Source: Gammaproteobacteria bacterium
GTDB lineage: Bacteria > Pseudomonadota > Gammaproteobacteria > Pseudomonadales > JAUIET01
NCBI GenBank assembly: GCA_030431775.1
Contig: JAUIHW010000024.1
Coordinates: 1 to 57,762, forward strand
Length of the DNA stretch: 57,762 nt
Reading direction: 5' to 3'
Shown here: piece after piece, positions 10,687-22,656 of the stretch
How positions within the stretch are numbered: position 1 is the first letter of the stretch
How the letters are laid out: every line of letters begins with the position of its first letter
Program-made: the position numbers and the translations under genes
Notes under the pieces: generated by a model
What the model was told of the DNA's origin: nothing
Databases searched by the model: none
Seen by the model: only the letters and a program-made list of their open reading frames with translations

Positions 10687-12270
10687 ATGAGCGTTGAGCT
10701 GGACCCCGAACAGGATGACATAGATTACTGGCGAGCTTATGGCCTGGACTGCGACCCGTTCGCTGATTCTGCTATTGAGGGCTTGTATTTTCCCGGGGGC
10801 GATCGTGGGGAATTACTACAGACTGCGGTCCATATCGCGCAGTTCAGTCGACAGCCCGTGGTATTTTATGGCGCTGAGGGCATCGGTAAAACCAGCCTGC
10901 TGAATGCAGTGGCCAACAGCATGGATGGCGAAACCCTGGTGCTGAAGCTGCAAGCCGGTTTTATGACCACCCGGGAACAAATATTCGCCGAAATTGCGCA
11001 TGCCCTGGGGATGCGTGATGTCAATTATATTCCGGCGGCCTTTCGGCAACAGATTGTGTCGGCACTGACCGACAGCGAAAAACTGAAAACGTCGGTGCTG
11101 CTGCTGGTTGATGATGCGCATGAGCTGATTGATAAAACACTGCACGCTTTGCGCGAGCTGGCTGAAGAAGACACGGCCGATGTGCGGGTGCTGTTCTTCG
11201 CAGCCACCGATGGCAACGGTTTCCTGCGCCCGGAACTGGACCGCAGTGACGTTCAACAGCTGGCCATTCAGCCACTGGATCAGGCTGGTATTGAAGCCTA
11301 CCTCAAGTATCGCCTCGGAACGGCGGGCTATGATGGCGAATTTCCGTTCACCGATGCGGACATGGACAGTATTCTGAATCAGAGCCTGGGTATACCGGCG
11401 CGCATTGGCCGGATTGCCGAGCAGAAAATGCGTCATAAAACCCGCATTGCCAATTTGAAGCAGTCGCCCGACAGCACCGATGAGGGGCGTCGCCTGCCAA
11501 TGATGCACAAACTGCTGATGTTGACGCTGGTGCTGGCGGTGGTCTTGATCGCGCTGTTTTGGAAAACGGATGAGCCTGAACAGGTGGTTGAGGCAGATGA
11601 CGCAGAGCTGCAAGCCACGCCGGCTGAAATGCCTGCCACAGCCGACGAGTCTGCCGAGCCCCAGCAGCCGGACCCGGTTCAGTTTGAAACGGCGGCCGAT
11701 GACAGCGGCCCGGCGGTAACTGAAGAAGAACCGGATTTGCCCGATGAGCCGGCCTCCAGAGGCGAAGAACCAGACATTCCGGCAGACTCAGAGGTCACTG
11801 CAGCGCAAGAGCGTGCCGAGCGCCCTGTGAACGAGCCTCGCGAACCGCAACCAGCGCGTTCAGAGCCTGCTGCTGAGCCAAAAGTATCCGCTGCGGCTGC
11901 CGAGACCCTGGACCAAAGTCCGATCGAGGTGGAGGAGAAAAGTGCCAGTGATGGCGCATTTGGGCTCAGCGAGCATGAGCGCCAGCTGCTGCGGGCGAAT
12001 GCAGACCATTTGACACTGCAAATTTTATCCAGCACCTCCGAGCAGGGTATGGCGCAGTTTGTCCGCCAACACGCCGCCCTGGGGGTGCGCTATTATGCCC
12101 GCATCCGCAATGGCCGGGAGCAGTTTGTCGCTGTTCTTGGCGAGTACAATGACCGTGCAGCCGCACAACAAGCCATAGCAGGCTTGCCAGCGGCGCTGCG
12201 CCAGCAAAAGCCCTGGCCGCGGGCGATTGCCGCTGTGCAGACCGAGATTCGCGATGCTCGCACTCGCTGA
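10687..12270 (+). CDS. damX: DamX-like AAA ATPase with SPOR domain
   Basis: This is probably a cell-division-associated inner-membrane protein. An ExeA/GspA-type AAA domain fills the first ~260 residues, with Walker A GAEGIGKTS (62-70) and Walker B VLLLVDDAHEL. One membrane helix follows at about residues 271-291 (LMLTLVLAVVLIALFW), then a long Glu/Pro/Ala-rich linker (about 295-430). The last ~80 residues form a periplasmic SPOR domain (LTLQILSSTSEQGMAQF...YYARIRNGREQFVAVLG). SPOR domains bind denuded septal glycan. E. coli DamX occupies the same place after aroB but lacks an obviously active ATPase; here the P-loop and Asp box look intact. The function name follows synteny and architecture. 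Confidence 0.85.
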   Translation: MSVELDPEQDDIDYWRAYGLDCDPFADSAIEGLYFPGGDRGELLQTAVHIAQFSRQPVVFYGAEGIGKTSLLNAVANSMDGETLVLKLQAGFMTTREQIFAEIAHALGMRDVNYIPAAFRQQIVSALTDSEKLKTSVLLLVDDAHELIDKTLHALRELAEEDTADVRVLFFAATDGNGFLRPELDRSDVQQLAIQPLDQAGIEAYLKYRLGTAGYDGEFPFTDADMDSILNQSLGIPARIGRIAEQKMRHKTRIANLKQSPDSTDEGRRLPMMHKLLMLTLVLAVVLIALFWKTDEPEQVVEADDAELQATPAEMPATADESAEPQQPDPVQFETAADDSGPAVTEEEPDLPDEPASRGEEPDIPADSEVTAAQERAERPVNEPREPQPARSEPAAEPKVSAAAAETLDQSPIEVEEKSASDGAFGLSEHERQLLRANADHLTLQILSSTSEQGMAQFVRQHAALGVRYYARIRNGREQFVAVLGEYNDRAAAQQAIAGLPAALRQQKPWPRAIAAVQTEIRDARTR

Positions 12271-12296
12271 TCCGGCCTGAAACCGGTCTTGTTAAT

Positions 12297-12325
12297 TTGT
12301 CGCTCCCTGCTTGAGGGTGTAGAAT
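12297..12325 (+). promoter_or_regulatory. Candidate sigma-70 promoter for gltB
   Basis: TTGTCG (12297-12302), an exact 17-base spacer, then TAGAAT (12320-12325). It lies about 95 bases upstream of the gltB start and just before two hairpins in the presumed leader. Assigned by consensus and spacing only. Confidence 0.5.
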
Positions 12326-12327
12326 GT

Positions 12328-12377
12328 CCGGCCTTTTGCGTCGGCAAAACACCGGATTTTAGCTGGGCGTTCCAGCT
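12328..12377 (+). promoter_or_regulatory. Two consecutive hairpins in the gltB leader
   Basis: Hairpin 1: CCGG (12328-12331) and TTTTGC (12334-12339), loop GTCG, then GCAAAA (12344-12349) and CCGG (12352-12355), followed by ATTTT. Hairpin 2: AGCTGG (12361-12366), loop GCGTT, CCAGCT (12372-12377). Both stems are perfect. They fall between the candidate promoter and the TTG start of gltB, so they would form in its 5' UTR. Hairpin 1 followed by a short T run is attenuator-like. Confidence 0.5.
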
Positions 12378-12419
12378 AAGTTTCTGAAATTTCAAAAGTT
12401 TTACTTATAGAGAGCTGCT

Positions 12420-15400
12420 TTGAGGAAAGGGCTTTACAACCCTGCGGACGGCCGGGACAACTGTGGATTCGGACTGATCGCCCATATGAAGGGTGAACGC
12501 AGTCACCGCCTGTTGCAAACGGCCATCGAGTCACTGACCTGCATGACCCATCGTGGTGGTATCGCGGCGGATGGTAAAACGGGTGATGGTTGTGGCCTGT
12601 TGCTGCAGTTCCCGGCGGAATTCCTGCGCGCGATTGCGTTGGAAAGCTTTGATACTGAGCCTGCAGCCGTATTTGGTGTGGGCATGTGCTTTCTCAACAG
12701 TGATCCTGACCGCGCGGCGGCGGCGCGTCGCATGGTGAGAGAAGTGTGCGAAGGCGAGCAGCTAAGGGTGCTGGGCTGGCGGGAAGTGCCGATAGACCCC
12801 TCGTGCTGTGGCGATATCGCTCTCAGAAGCCTTCCAAAGATTGAACAGGTGTTTATTGATTCGCCCGGCCTCGACAAAGCGGCCCTGAACAATAAGCTGT
12901 TCGTCGCGAGGAAAAAAATCGAAAAAACCATTGTCGGCGATGATGACTTTTATATCGCCTCAATGTCAGCCAGCGTACTTTCTTACAAGGGGCTGTTCAT
13001 GCCGGCCGATTTGCCGCAGTTCTACGCTGACTTGGGTGACCCGCGACTGGAAACGTCAATCTGTGTGTTTCATCAGCGCTTCTCAACCAATACCCTGCCG
13101 CGGTGGCCGCTTGCCCAGCCGTTTCGGCTCCTGGCCCACAACGGTGAAATCAACACGATCTGCGGGAACCGCAACTGGGCCGAAGCGCGTGGTTCGAAGT
13201 TTGAAACACCGCTGCTTCCGGACATTGACAGTATCCGGCCGCTGGTGAACCGTACCGGTTCAGACTCATCGAGTATGGACAATATGCTGGAAGTCTTGAC
13301 CATGGGCGGTGTGGATCTGTTCCGCGCTATTCGCATGATGGTGCCGCCGGCATGGCAGAACGTGGAAACAATGGATGCTGATATGAAAGCATTCTACGAA
13401 TACAACTCCATGCATATGGAACCCTGGGACGGTCCGGCCGGAGTGGTTATGACCGATGGCCGCTATGCAGTGTGCATGCTTGATCGCAACGGCTTGCGTC
13501 CGGCCCGCTATGTGATCACCGATGACGGCTTTATAACGCTGGCTTCGGAAATTGGCACTTATTCCTACCAGCCGGAAAACGTGGTCATGAAAGGGCGGGT
13601 TGGCCCCGGTGAAATTCTTGCGGTGGACACCCAGGAGGGTAAGCTGCTCTCCAATAGCGACATTGATGATCGATTGAAGAGAGGCCAGCCCTACCGCCGC
13701 TGGTTGCGCGACAACGCTTTGCGAATTGTTGGCTCGCTGGATAAAGAGCATTTTGACGGCTTGCCATCAAATGAGATGGACGCCTACATGAAGCAGTTTC
13801 AGGTGTCCTTCGAAGAACGTGATCAGGTAATCAGGCCGCTGGCCGAAGGAGGCCAGGAAGCAACCGGTTCCATGGGTGATGATACGCCGATGGCGGTATT
13901 GTCCGAGCAAATTCGTTCACCTTTCGACTATTTCCGGCAGCAATTTGCTCAGGTTACCAACCCGCCGATCGACCCATTGCGGGAAACCATCGTGATGTCG
14001 CTGGAAACCTGTATTGGCGCAGAGTTGAACATCTTTACCGAAACTCCAGCGCATGCCAATCGGGTGATCCTGAGTTCACCGGTACTGTCACCGGCCAAAT
14101 TCAATCAGCTGCTAACCATGGATCGTAAAGGCTTCGGCGCGGCGCGGGTGAGTTTGCTGTTCAACGCCGGGCAAACCGGTTTGCAACAGGCCCTGCAGCG
14201 AATTTGCGATGCCGCAGAAGCGGCTGTGCGGCAAGGAAATGTGATTTTAGTGCTCTCGGATCGTGGCATAAGCCGCGAAGTGCTGCCGGTGCACAGTCTG
14301 TTCGCTGTGGGTGCTGTGCATCACCGGCTGATCGAAAAAGGCCTGCGCAGCGACGCCAATATAGTGGTTGAAACAGCGTGCGCCAGAGACTCCCACCAAT
14401 TTGCAACGCTGTTTGGTTTTGGCGCAACAGCAGTATACCCGTATCTGGCTTATAACATCCTTAACGATCTTATCGACAGTGGTGAGCTGTTGGGTGATGC
14501 TGATGAGGCGATGAAAAATTATCGCCGTGGTATCAATAAGGGCTTGCTCAAAATTCTGTCCAAAATGGGCATTTCTACCATCGCCTCGTACCGTGGCGCG
14601 CAGCTGTTTGAGGCCGTTGGCCTTGGCCATGAAGTGGTTGACATGTGTTTTAAAGGAGTTGCCTCGCGAATAGAAGGGGCGCGTTTTAGCGACTTCGAGC
14701 AGGAAGTGAAGCTGCTCGGCCGTACTGCATGGCAAAGGCGCGCACCAGTTGAGCACGGCGGACTGCTGAAATATGTTCATGGCAAGGAATACCATGCCTT
14801 CAACCCGGACGTTGTCACCAGTTTGCAAACCGCGGTCAAAACTGGTGACTACAGTGCCTACCGTGACTACGCCGGGCTGGTTAATGGACGCGCGCCGGCG
14901 ACTCTGCGAGACCTGTTTCAGGTCAAGCCGCTGGCCCCGGCAATTCCAGTAGAAGAAGTGGAGCCACTGGAAAACATTCTGTTGCGCTTCGACAGTGCCG
15001 GTATGTCTCTGGGTGCGCTGTCTCCTGAAGCACATGAGTCGCTGGCGACAGCGATGAACCGCCTGGGAGGACGTTCCAATTCTGGCGAGGGCGGTGAAGA
15101 CCCGGCGCGCTATGGCACTGAGCGTAATTCTAAAATCAAGCAGATTGCTTCCGGCCGTTTTGGAGTAACGCCACACTATTTGGTGAATGCCGAAGTGCTG
15201 CAGATCAAGATTGCGCAGGGCGCGAAGCCCGGTGAGGGCGGGCAGCTACCCGGCGGAAAGGTCAATGGCCTGATAGCCCGATTACGCTACTCGGTGCCCG
15301 GCGTGACATTGATTTCGCCACCGCCACACCACGATATCTATTCCATCGAAGATCTGGCACAACTTATTTTCGACCTGAAAGAGGTCAACCCACAAGCGCT

Positions 15401-16865
15401 GGTTTCGGTCAAGCTGGTCGCCGAGCCCGGGGTTGGGACGATTGCTGCCGGGGTTGCCAAAGCCTATGCCGATTTGATAACCATTTCCGGCTACGATGGT
15501 GGTACGGCCGCAAGCCCGCTGACTTCAATTCGCTATGCCGGCTCTCCCTGGGAGCTGGGGCTTAGTGAAACCCACCAGGCGCTTCGCAGCAATGATCTGC
15601 GCGACAAGGTGCGGGTGCAGACTGACGGCGGTCTGAAGACCGGGGTGGATGTTGTTAAGGCGGCCATTCTGGGTGCGGAGAGCTTTGGTTTTGGCACCAC
15701 GCCCATGGTAGCAATGGGCTGTAAGTATCTTCGAATTTGTCATCTCAATAACTGCGCAACCGGTGTCGCAACACAAAACGAAACACTGCGTGATGAGCAC
15801 TTTATCGGCACTGTCGAAATGGTGATGAATTTCTTCCGATTTGTTGCGCAGGAAACCCGCGAGCTGATGGCAGAGCTGGGTGTTCGCAAAATGGAGGACC
15901 TGATTGGTCGCACCGATTTGCTGGAGCGTATTGAAGGCCGTACGACCAAGCAGCAAAACCTCGACCTAAGCCCCTTATTGTTCAATGACCAAATTGCCAA
16001 GGATAAGCCACAGTTTTGCACGGTAAAGTCCAACGACCCATTTGACAAAGCCCGGCTTGCGCAGAATATGGTTGCGACCTGTTTGCCGGCTATTGAAGGC
16101 AAAACCGGCGGGCGCTACCAGTTTGCAGTAACCAACTGTGATCGCTCAATCGGGGCTCGCTTATCCGGAGAGATAGCCAAGCGCTATGGCAATCAGGGGA
16201 TGGTGGACGCGCCCATCCGGCTGGAATTGAGTGGTACAGCCGGGCAGAGCTTTGGCGTGTGGAATGCCGGTGGCTTACACATGCGTCTGGAAGGTGATGC
16301 CAATGACTACGTTGGCAAAGGTATGGCCGGTGGCCAGCTGGTGGTGTACCCGCCGAAAAACAGTGCGTTCAAAAGTTCGCAGGCAACGATCATCGGCAAT
16401 ACCTGTCTTTACGGAGCGACCGGTGGCCAGCTGTATGCGGCCGGCCAGGCAGGCGAGCGCTTTGCGGTGCGCAATTCCGGTGCCCTTGCGGTAGTTGAAG
16501 GAACGGGGGACCACTGCTGCGAATACATGACTGGTGGCGTGATCACAGTACTCGGCGAAACGGGTTATAACTTTGGCGCCGGCATGACCGGTGGTTTTGC
16601 CTATGTGCTGGATCTGGATCGGCACTTTCCAGACCGTTTTAATCGCGAGCTGGTGGAAATATGCCGGGTTGCCGGCGAAACCTTTGAGCCTTATCAAACT
16701 CAGTTGTTGCACATGATCCAGCAGTTTGTCGCCGAAACCGATAGTGACTGGGGCCATGAAGTGCTGGAAGATTTCGACCACTACATTGGCAAATTCTGGT
16801 TAATCAAGCCCAAAGCTGCCAATCTGAAAAAACTGCTGGAAAATGTACGCTCGGCACCAGCGTAA
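12420..16865 (+). CDS. gltB: Glutamate synthase (NADPH), large subunit
   Basis: The GOGAT large subunit hydrolyses glutamine and transfers ammonia to 2-oxoglutarate to make glutamate. The 1481-residue product starts at TTG 12420, the only start that keeps the short propeptide before the catalytic Cys15 of [10 protein letters not shown] (class II amidotransferase). Further features are the amidotransferase domain ([19 protein letters not shown]), the central domain, and the FMN-binding synthase domain ([29 protein letters not shown]). The 3Fe-4S cluster Cys are in [17 protein letters not shown], and a C-terminal GXXGXXXG beta-helix follows ([17 protein letters not shown]). It is followed 25 bases later by gltD. 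Confidence 0.97.
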   Translation: MRKGLYNPADGRDNCGFGLIAHMKGERSHRLLQTAIESLTCMTHRGGIAADGKTGDGCGLLLQFPAEFLRAIALESFDTEPAAVFGVGMCFLNSDPDRAAAARRMVREVCEGEQLRVLGWREVPIDPSCCGDIALRSLPKIEQVFIDSPGLDKAALNNKLFVARKKIEKTIVGDDDFYIASMSASVLSYKGLFMPADLPQFYADLGDPRLETSICVFHQRFSTNTLPRWPLAQPFRLLAHNGEINTICGNRNWAEARGSKFETPLLPDIDSIRPLVNRTGSDSSSMDNMLEVLTMGGVDLFRAIRMMVPPAWQNVETMDADMKAFYEYNSMHMEPWDGPAGVVMTDGRYAVCMLDRNGLRPARYVITDDGFITLASEIGTYSYQPENVVMKGRVGPGEILAVDTQEGKLLSNSDIDDRLKRGQPYRRWLRDNALRIVGSLDKEHFDGLPSNEMDAYMKQFQVSFEERDQVIRPLAEGGQEATGSMGDDTPMAVLSEQIRSPFDYFRQQFAQVTNPPIDPLRETIVMSLETCIGAELNIFTETPAHANRVILSSPVLSPAKFNQLLTMDRKGFGAARVSLLFNAGQTGLQQALQRICDAAEAAVRQGNVILVLSDRGISREVLPVHSLFAVGAVHHRLIEKGLRSDANIVVETACARDSHQFATLFGFGATAVYPYLAYNILNDLIDSGELLGDADEAMKNYRRGINKGLLKILSKMGISTIASYRGAQLFEAVGLGHEVVDMCFKGVASRIEGARFSDFEQEVKLLGRTAWQRRAPVEHGGLLKYVHGKEYHAFNPDVVTSLQTAVKTGDYSAYRDYAGLVNGRAPATLRDLFQVKPLAPAIPVEEVEPLENILLRFDSAGMSLGALSPEAHESLATAMNRLGGRSNSGEGGEDPARYGTERNSKIKQIASGRFGVTPHYLVNAEVLQIKIAQGAKPGEGGQLPGGKVNGLIARLRYSVPGVTLISPPPHHDIYSIEDLAQLIFDLKEVNPQALVSVKLVAEPGVGTIAAGVAKAYADLITISGYDGGTAASPLTSIRYAGSPWELGLSETHQALRSNDLRDKVRVQTDGGLKTGVDVVKAAILGAESFGFGTTPMVAMGCKYLRICHLNNCATGVATQNETLRDEHFIGTVEMVMNFFRFVAQETRELMAELGVRKMEDLIGRTDLLERIEGRTTKQQNLDLSPLLFNDQIAKDKPQFCTVKSNDPFDKARLAQNMVATCLPAIEGKTGGRYQFAVTNCDRSIGARLSGEIAKRYGNQGMVDAPIRLELSGTAGQSFGVWNAGGLHMRLEGDANDYVGKGMAGGQLVVYPPKNSAFKSSQATIIGNTCLYGATGGQLYAAGQAGERFAVRNSGALAVVEGTGDHCCEYMTGGVITVLGETGYNFGAGMTGGFAYVLDLDRHFPDRFNRELVEICRVAGETFEPYQTQLLHMIQQFVAETDSDWGHEVLEDFDHYIGKFWLIKPKAANLKKLLENVRSAPA

Positions 16866-16878
16866 TGAAGTTGAGTGA

Positions 16879-19354
<2,476 letters not shown>

Positions 19355-19372
19355 ACCAACTGCAGGCCTTGC

Positions 19373-20197
19373 TTAGTTTGACGGCTTGCTGCTCAGATTA
19401 TGGTCCATTTCCAGGGCCGGCTGGTTGCAGCATTCGCCGACGATTTCTGCCGGAACACCGGCTACCGTGCAATGTGCTGGCACCGCTTTGAGCACGACAC
19501 TACCGGCACCGACTTTTGCGCAGTCGCCAATCCTGATATTTCCCAGAACTTTCGCGCCGGCGCTCAGAAGTACATAGTCCCCGACTTTCGGGTGGCGATC
19601 GCCAGATTCCTTTCCGGTTCCACCCAGTGTCACTCCCTGGAGGATTGACACATTATTTCCCACCACAGCGGTTTCACCAATAACGATACCAATTGCATGG
19701 TCGAGCAGAATGCCCTGGCCAATACGGGCAGCCGGATGGATGTCGACTGCAAACTCCATGGAAATGCGGTTTTGCAGATACAGCGCCAGAGAATGGCGGC
19801 CGTGTTGCCATAGCCAGTGTGCTACCCGGTACGACTGCAGCGCAAGAAACCCGCTGTAAAACAGGAAGGGTGTGGATAGCTGCTGGCAGGCTGAATCCCG
19901 CTCCGATACGGCCTGCAAGTCGGCGCGGATTGCCTGACCGATCTGTGGGTCGTTCTGGAATGCTTCCTCAATTACTTCGCGCAGCAGCAGAGCGGACGCC
20001 GTACTGCTGTGCAGCTTGTTGGCGAGATGGAAACTCAAAGCCGCTTCCAGCGTGTCATGATTCAGGATAGTGGCGTGCAGAAAACTGGCCAGAATGGGCT
20101 CACCTTGCGCATCGCGGCGGGTTTCTTCGCAAATAAGTTGCCAGATCGGGTCCTGGTTGCTTGATTGCGCTCGACTGGCGGGTGTTGTGATGGGCAT
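19373..20197 (-). CDS. cysE: Serine O-acetyltransferase
   Basis: CysE acetylates L-serine with acetyl-CoA, the first step of cysteine synthesis. The 274-residue product matches E. coli CysE (273). An N-terminal helical domain (DPIWQLICEETRRDA) carries the hexamer contacts. It is followed by FAVDIHPAARIGQGILLDHAIGIVIGE and the left-handed beta-helix of hexapeptide repeats (VGNNVSILQGVTLGGTGK, RHPKVGDYVLLSAGAKVLG), with the catalytic Asp/His region present. It converges on hemE (18-base gap) and is divergent from a second hexapeptide acetyltransferase. Confidence 0.93.
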   Translation of the reverse strand: MPITTPASRAQSSNQDPIWQLICEETRRDAQGEPILASFLHATILNHDTLEAALSFHLANKLHSSTASALLLREVIEEAFQNDPQIGQAIRADLQAVSERDSACQQLSTPFLFYSGFLALQSYRVAHWLWQHGRHSLALYLQNRISMEFAVDIHPAARIGQGILLDHAIGIVIGETAVVGNNVSILQGVTLGGTGKESGDRHPKVGDYVLLSAGAKVLGNIRIGDCAKVGAGSVVLKAVPAHCTVAGVPAEIVGECCNQPALEMDHNLSSKPSN

Positions 20198-20302
20198 CGG
20201 CTTGTCGTCAAATCTTTCGAGTCTCCGTATTCTAGCGCATCAAGAGTACGCTGTAAGCTGTGCGGCTTGGCTTATGGCAGACTGGCGAGCCGGACGGGCG
20301 TG

Positions 20303-20308
20303 TATAAT
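20303..20308 (+). promoter_or_regulatory. Consensus -10 box directly before the 20315 start
   Basis: A perfect TATAAT at 20303-20308 lies only six bases before the chosen ATG (20315), so transcription would begin at or next to the start codon. No Shine-Dalgarno is visible and no good -35 lies at 17 bases. This fits a leaderless transcript; a chance match remains possible. Confidence 0.35.
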
Positions 20309-20314
20309 GCCGGT

Positions 20315-21037
20315 ATGCGCCAGGACCGCCGACCCTACCGGGTTAAGAAGTTTTATTTGTGGCTACGCTCAAGATACGTAGACCACTTTATTCGACCACA
20401 GCTGGATCATCTTGGCGTGTTTCCGACCATGATGAAGCCATGGCATATTCGTATCAATGGGCCGAATATTCGTATTGGCGATTCGGTGACTATCATTGCT
20501 GAGCCCGATAGCCCGACCAGCATTGGAGTGTGGGGCCACGAGCCGGATTCCGGACGAATCGAAATTGGCAACGCCGTGTTGCTTGCCCCTGGAGTGCGCC
20601 TGAGTGCCAGTGATAGCATATGTATTGGCGATGGCTGTCTGATTGCCAACGGCGTCTATGTTACCGATTCAGACTGGCACGGCATTTATGATCGGATCTC
20701 CCGCCCAAAAGAACCCTCACCGGTGAACATCGGTCGCAACGTTTGGCTGGGCGACCATGCGGTTGTTCTGAAAGGCGTTACTATTGGAGAAAACAGTATT
20801 GTTGCGGCGCGTGCTGTGGTGACCCGGGATGTACCAGAGAATGCAGTTGTTGCCGGTAACCCGGCGAAAGTAGTCAAACAACTGGACCCGAATGAGCCGC
20901 GCATTACCCGGGAAGAGTTTTTCGCCCGGCCAGCGGAGCTTGCAGAAGAATATGACCGCATTGATCATATGGTTCTGCAGAGTAACGGCTATATTAACTG
21001 GTTGCGAACTCTGATTGCGCCACGTCGAGGCGACTAA
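20315..21037 (+). CDS. Hexapeptide-repeat acyltransferase
   Basis: This is a left-handed beta-helix acetyl/acyltransferase of the LacA/NodL/WbbJ type, probably cytoplasmic and acting on a sugar or surface-polysaccharide precursor. I start it at ATG 20315 (MRQDRRPYRVKKFYLWLRSR), giving 240 residues. An earlier in-frame ATG at 20165 lies inside cysE on the other strand and adds composition unlike a protein domain. Hexapeptide turns run from about residue 45 to 190 (IGDSVTIIAEPD, IEIGNAVLLAPGVRLSAS, IGRNVWLGDHAVVLKGVTIGENSIVAARAVV), with the family end NAVVAGNPAKVVKQL. The C-terminal tail is unrecognised. Its stop overlaps that of the histidine kinase on the other strand (CTAA). The substrate is unknown. 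Confidence 0.8.
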   Translation: MRQDRRPYRVKKFYLWLRSRYVDHFIRPQLDHLGVFPTMMKPWHIRINGPNIRIGDSVTIIAEPDSPTSIGVWGHEPDSGRIEIGNAVLLAPGVRLSASDSICIGDGCLIANGVYVTDSDWHGIYDRISRPKEPSPVNIGRNVWLGDHAVVLKGVTIGENSIVAARAVVTRDVPENAVVAGNPAKVVKQLDPNEPRITREEFFARPAELAEEYDRIDHMVLQSNGYINWLRTLIAPRRGD

Positions 21038-22656
21038 ACCGTAGGGTCGCTGAGCACCGTGGCCGCGGTAATTGGCAGTGGAAAGATGACAGTGAAGCAG
21101 CTGCCTTTGCCTGGCGCGCTTTCAACGCTGATGCTTCCGCCCATTACCTCGCAGAACCGTCGGGTTATCGACAGGCCAAGGCCCGTGCCTTCAAACTCTC
21201 GGGTGGTGCTGCCGTCTACCTGACGGAAAGGATCGAAAATCATTTGCAAGTGCTCTTTATCCATACCGATGCCGCTGTCCTGCACCTCTAGTTTGAAGGC
21301 GTGCTCGCTGTGGTGGGCTCGAATCGCAACGACTCCATCAGTGGTGAATTTGCCTGCGTTGCTGCCTAGATTGAGCACGATTTGCAGCAGCTTCATCTCG
21401 TCAATGGTTATGGTTTGAGTCGGGTCATCCACTTCTATCTGCAGCTCATTATGGTTTTTCTGCATTAGCGGGCGCAGGGTTTCCTCCGCCTGAGTCAGCA
21501 ATGCAGACACCTGTACCGGGCTCAATTTCAACTCCATGCGGCCCGCTTCGATCTTCGACAGATCAAGGATGCCGTTGATCAAGGCCAGCAAGTGCGACGC
21601 GTTGTGCGTGATCCGCTCCACATCGTCAACGTGGTCATCCAGGCATTCATCTTCCAGAGACTCGCGAAGCACATCGCCGTAGCCCAGAATTGCCTGCAAG
21701 GGGGTGCGCAGTTCATGGCTCATATTGGCCAGGAATTCCGATTTGTGTCGGCTGGCGTCAATGGCCTGGTCACGGGCCTGCACAAGCTCCTGAGTACGAA
21801 GCTGCACCTCTGATTCAAGTATCTCATTGTGGCGCTTGAGCTTGGCGTCACGGTCCGCCAGGTTTTCCATAACATTGTTGTAGACTTCGGCCATGTCGAC
21901 AATTTCCGCAGGTCCATCGGGCTCGGCGCGGGCTGAGGTATCCCCTTCACGAGTACGCTCCATAACCGTCACCAGGCGATTCATGGGCGCCAGAACGCGA
22001 TTGAGAATAAAGTGAAGCACCAGAATAAATGACAGGCCGCCGAGCAAGCCGATTAAAATATTTTTGCGAAAAATCTCGTACTCGGCGCGCAGGTATTCCT
22101 GCTGGTCTTCAACAACGTACACATAACCAATATACTCTTTGGACACCGTCCGCTCGGCTGCCAGTGAGGCAAGCTCTTCAGTTTCCGTATACACCGGTGC
22201 CCAGAAATGCCAGGCCTGATCCAGGCTGCCAAGCATTTGGGCGGTATCGCCGTCCGGGTGTTTGCCCTGCAGGTCAAAACTGGTGCCGGACCAGTCGCCC
22301 TGTTCCAGCAATAGCTTCCCGCTGCTAGAGGTCACCGATACAAATTTTATCGACGGGAATGACAGTGTTGCCTTGGCTGCTTCAATGGCATTGTCTCCGC
22401 TTTCATACAGCAGTGCGAGTTCGCTCAATGCCGCGAAGTTCGTGGTCGCCTGCAAGGCCTGGCCAATATACAGCTCGCGAAGGTATTGTGTGGTGGAATA
22501 AGCGTAAGCCAAAGCGGCAGCAACCGCGACGGTCAGGCCAAAACCCGCGAAAATAGAGAACAGCTGTTGACGAAAACTGATTCGCTTGGTGCCACTGCGT
22601 TTGAGCACCAGGCGACCATCACGGGCGGTATTATTGTACTGGGTAGATTCGGTCAA
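21034..22656 (-). CDS. Membrane sensor histidine kinase
   Basis: A 540-residue inner-membrane sensor kinase. It has transmembrane helix 1 at about residues 30-50, a periplasmic domain of ~150 residues, helix 2 around 200-220 (ILIGLLGGLSFILVLHFIL) and a HAMP linker (LAPMNRLVTVMERTREGDTSAR). A coiled coil leads to a HisKA domain with phospho-acceptor His314 in MSHELRTPLQAILGYGD. The HATPase domain follows (N box NLGSNAGKFT, DSGIGMD, FEGTGLGLSI). No receiver domain is attached and no response regulator gene lies nearby, so its partner must be elsewhere. It overlaps the upstream substrate-binding-protein gene by 26 bases, which suggests that protein supplies its periplasmic input. The stimulus is unknown. 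Confidence 0.88.
   Translation of the reverse strand: MTESTQYNNTARDGRLVLKRSGTKRISFRQQLFSIFAGFGLTVAVAAALAYAYSTTQYLRELYIGQALQATTNFAALSELALLYESGDNAIEAAKATLSFPSIKFVSVTSSSGKLLLEQGDWSGTSFDLQGKHPDGDTAQMLGSLDQAWHFWAPVYTETEELASLAAERTVSKEYIGYVYVVEDQQEYLRAEYEIFRKNILIGLLGGLSFILVLHFILNRVLAPMNRLVTVMERTREGDTSARAEPDGPAEIVDMAEVYNNVMENLADRDAKLKRHNEILESEVQLRTQELVQARDQAIDASRHKSEFLANMSHELRTPLQAILGYGDVLRESLEDECLDDHVDDVERITHNASHLLALINGILDLSKIEAGRMELKLSPVQVSALLTQAEETLRPLMQKNHNELQIEVDDPTQTITIDEMKLLQIVLNLGSNAGKFTTDGVVAIRAHHSEHAFKLEVQDSGIGMDKEHLQMIFDPFRQVDGSTTREFEGTGLGLSITRRFCEVMGGSISVESAPGKGSCFTVIFPLPITAATVLSDPTV

Noticed and set aside
14247-15176. 309-codon open frame on the minus strand inside gltB
   Set aside because: It is a shadow of the gltB coding frame: no family resemblance, no ribosome-binding site, and the plus strand encodes a fully conserved protein here. 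The same applies to long antisense frames at 7086-7955, 9679-10374, 10816-11613, 38163-39002 and 55066-55920.
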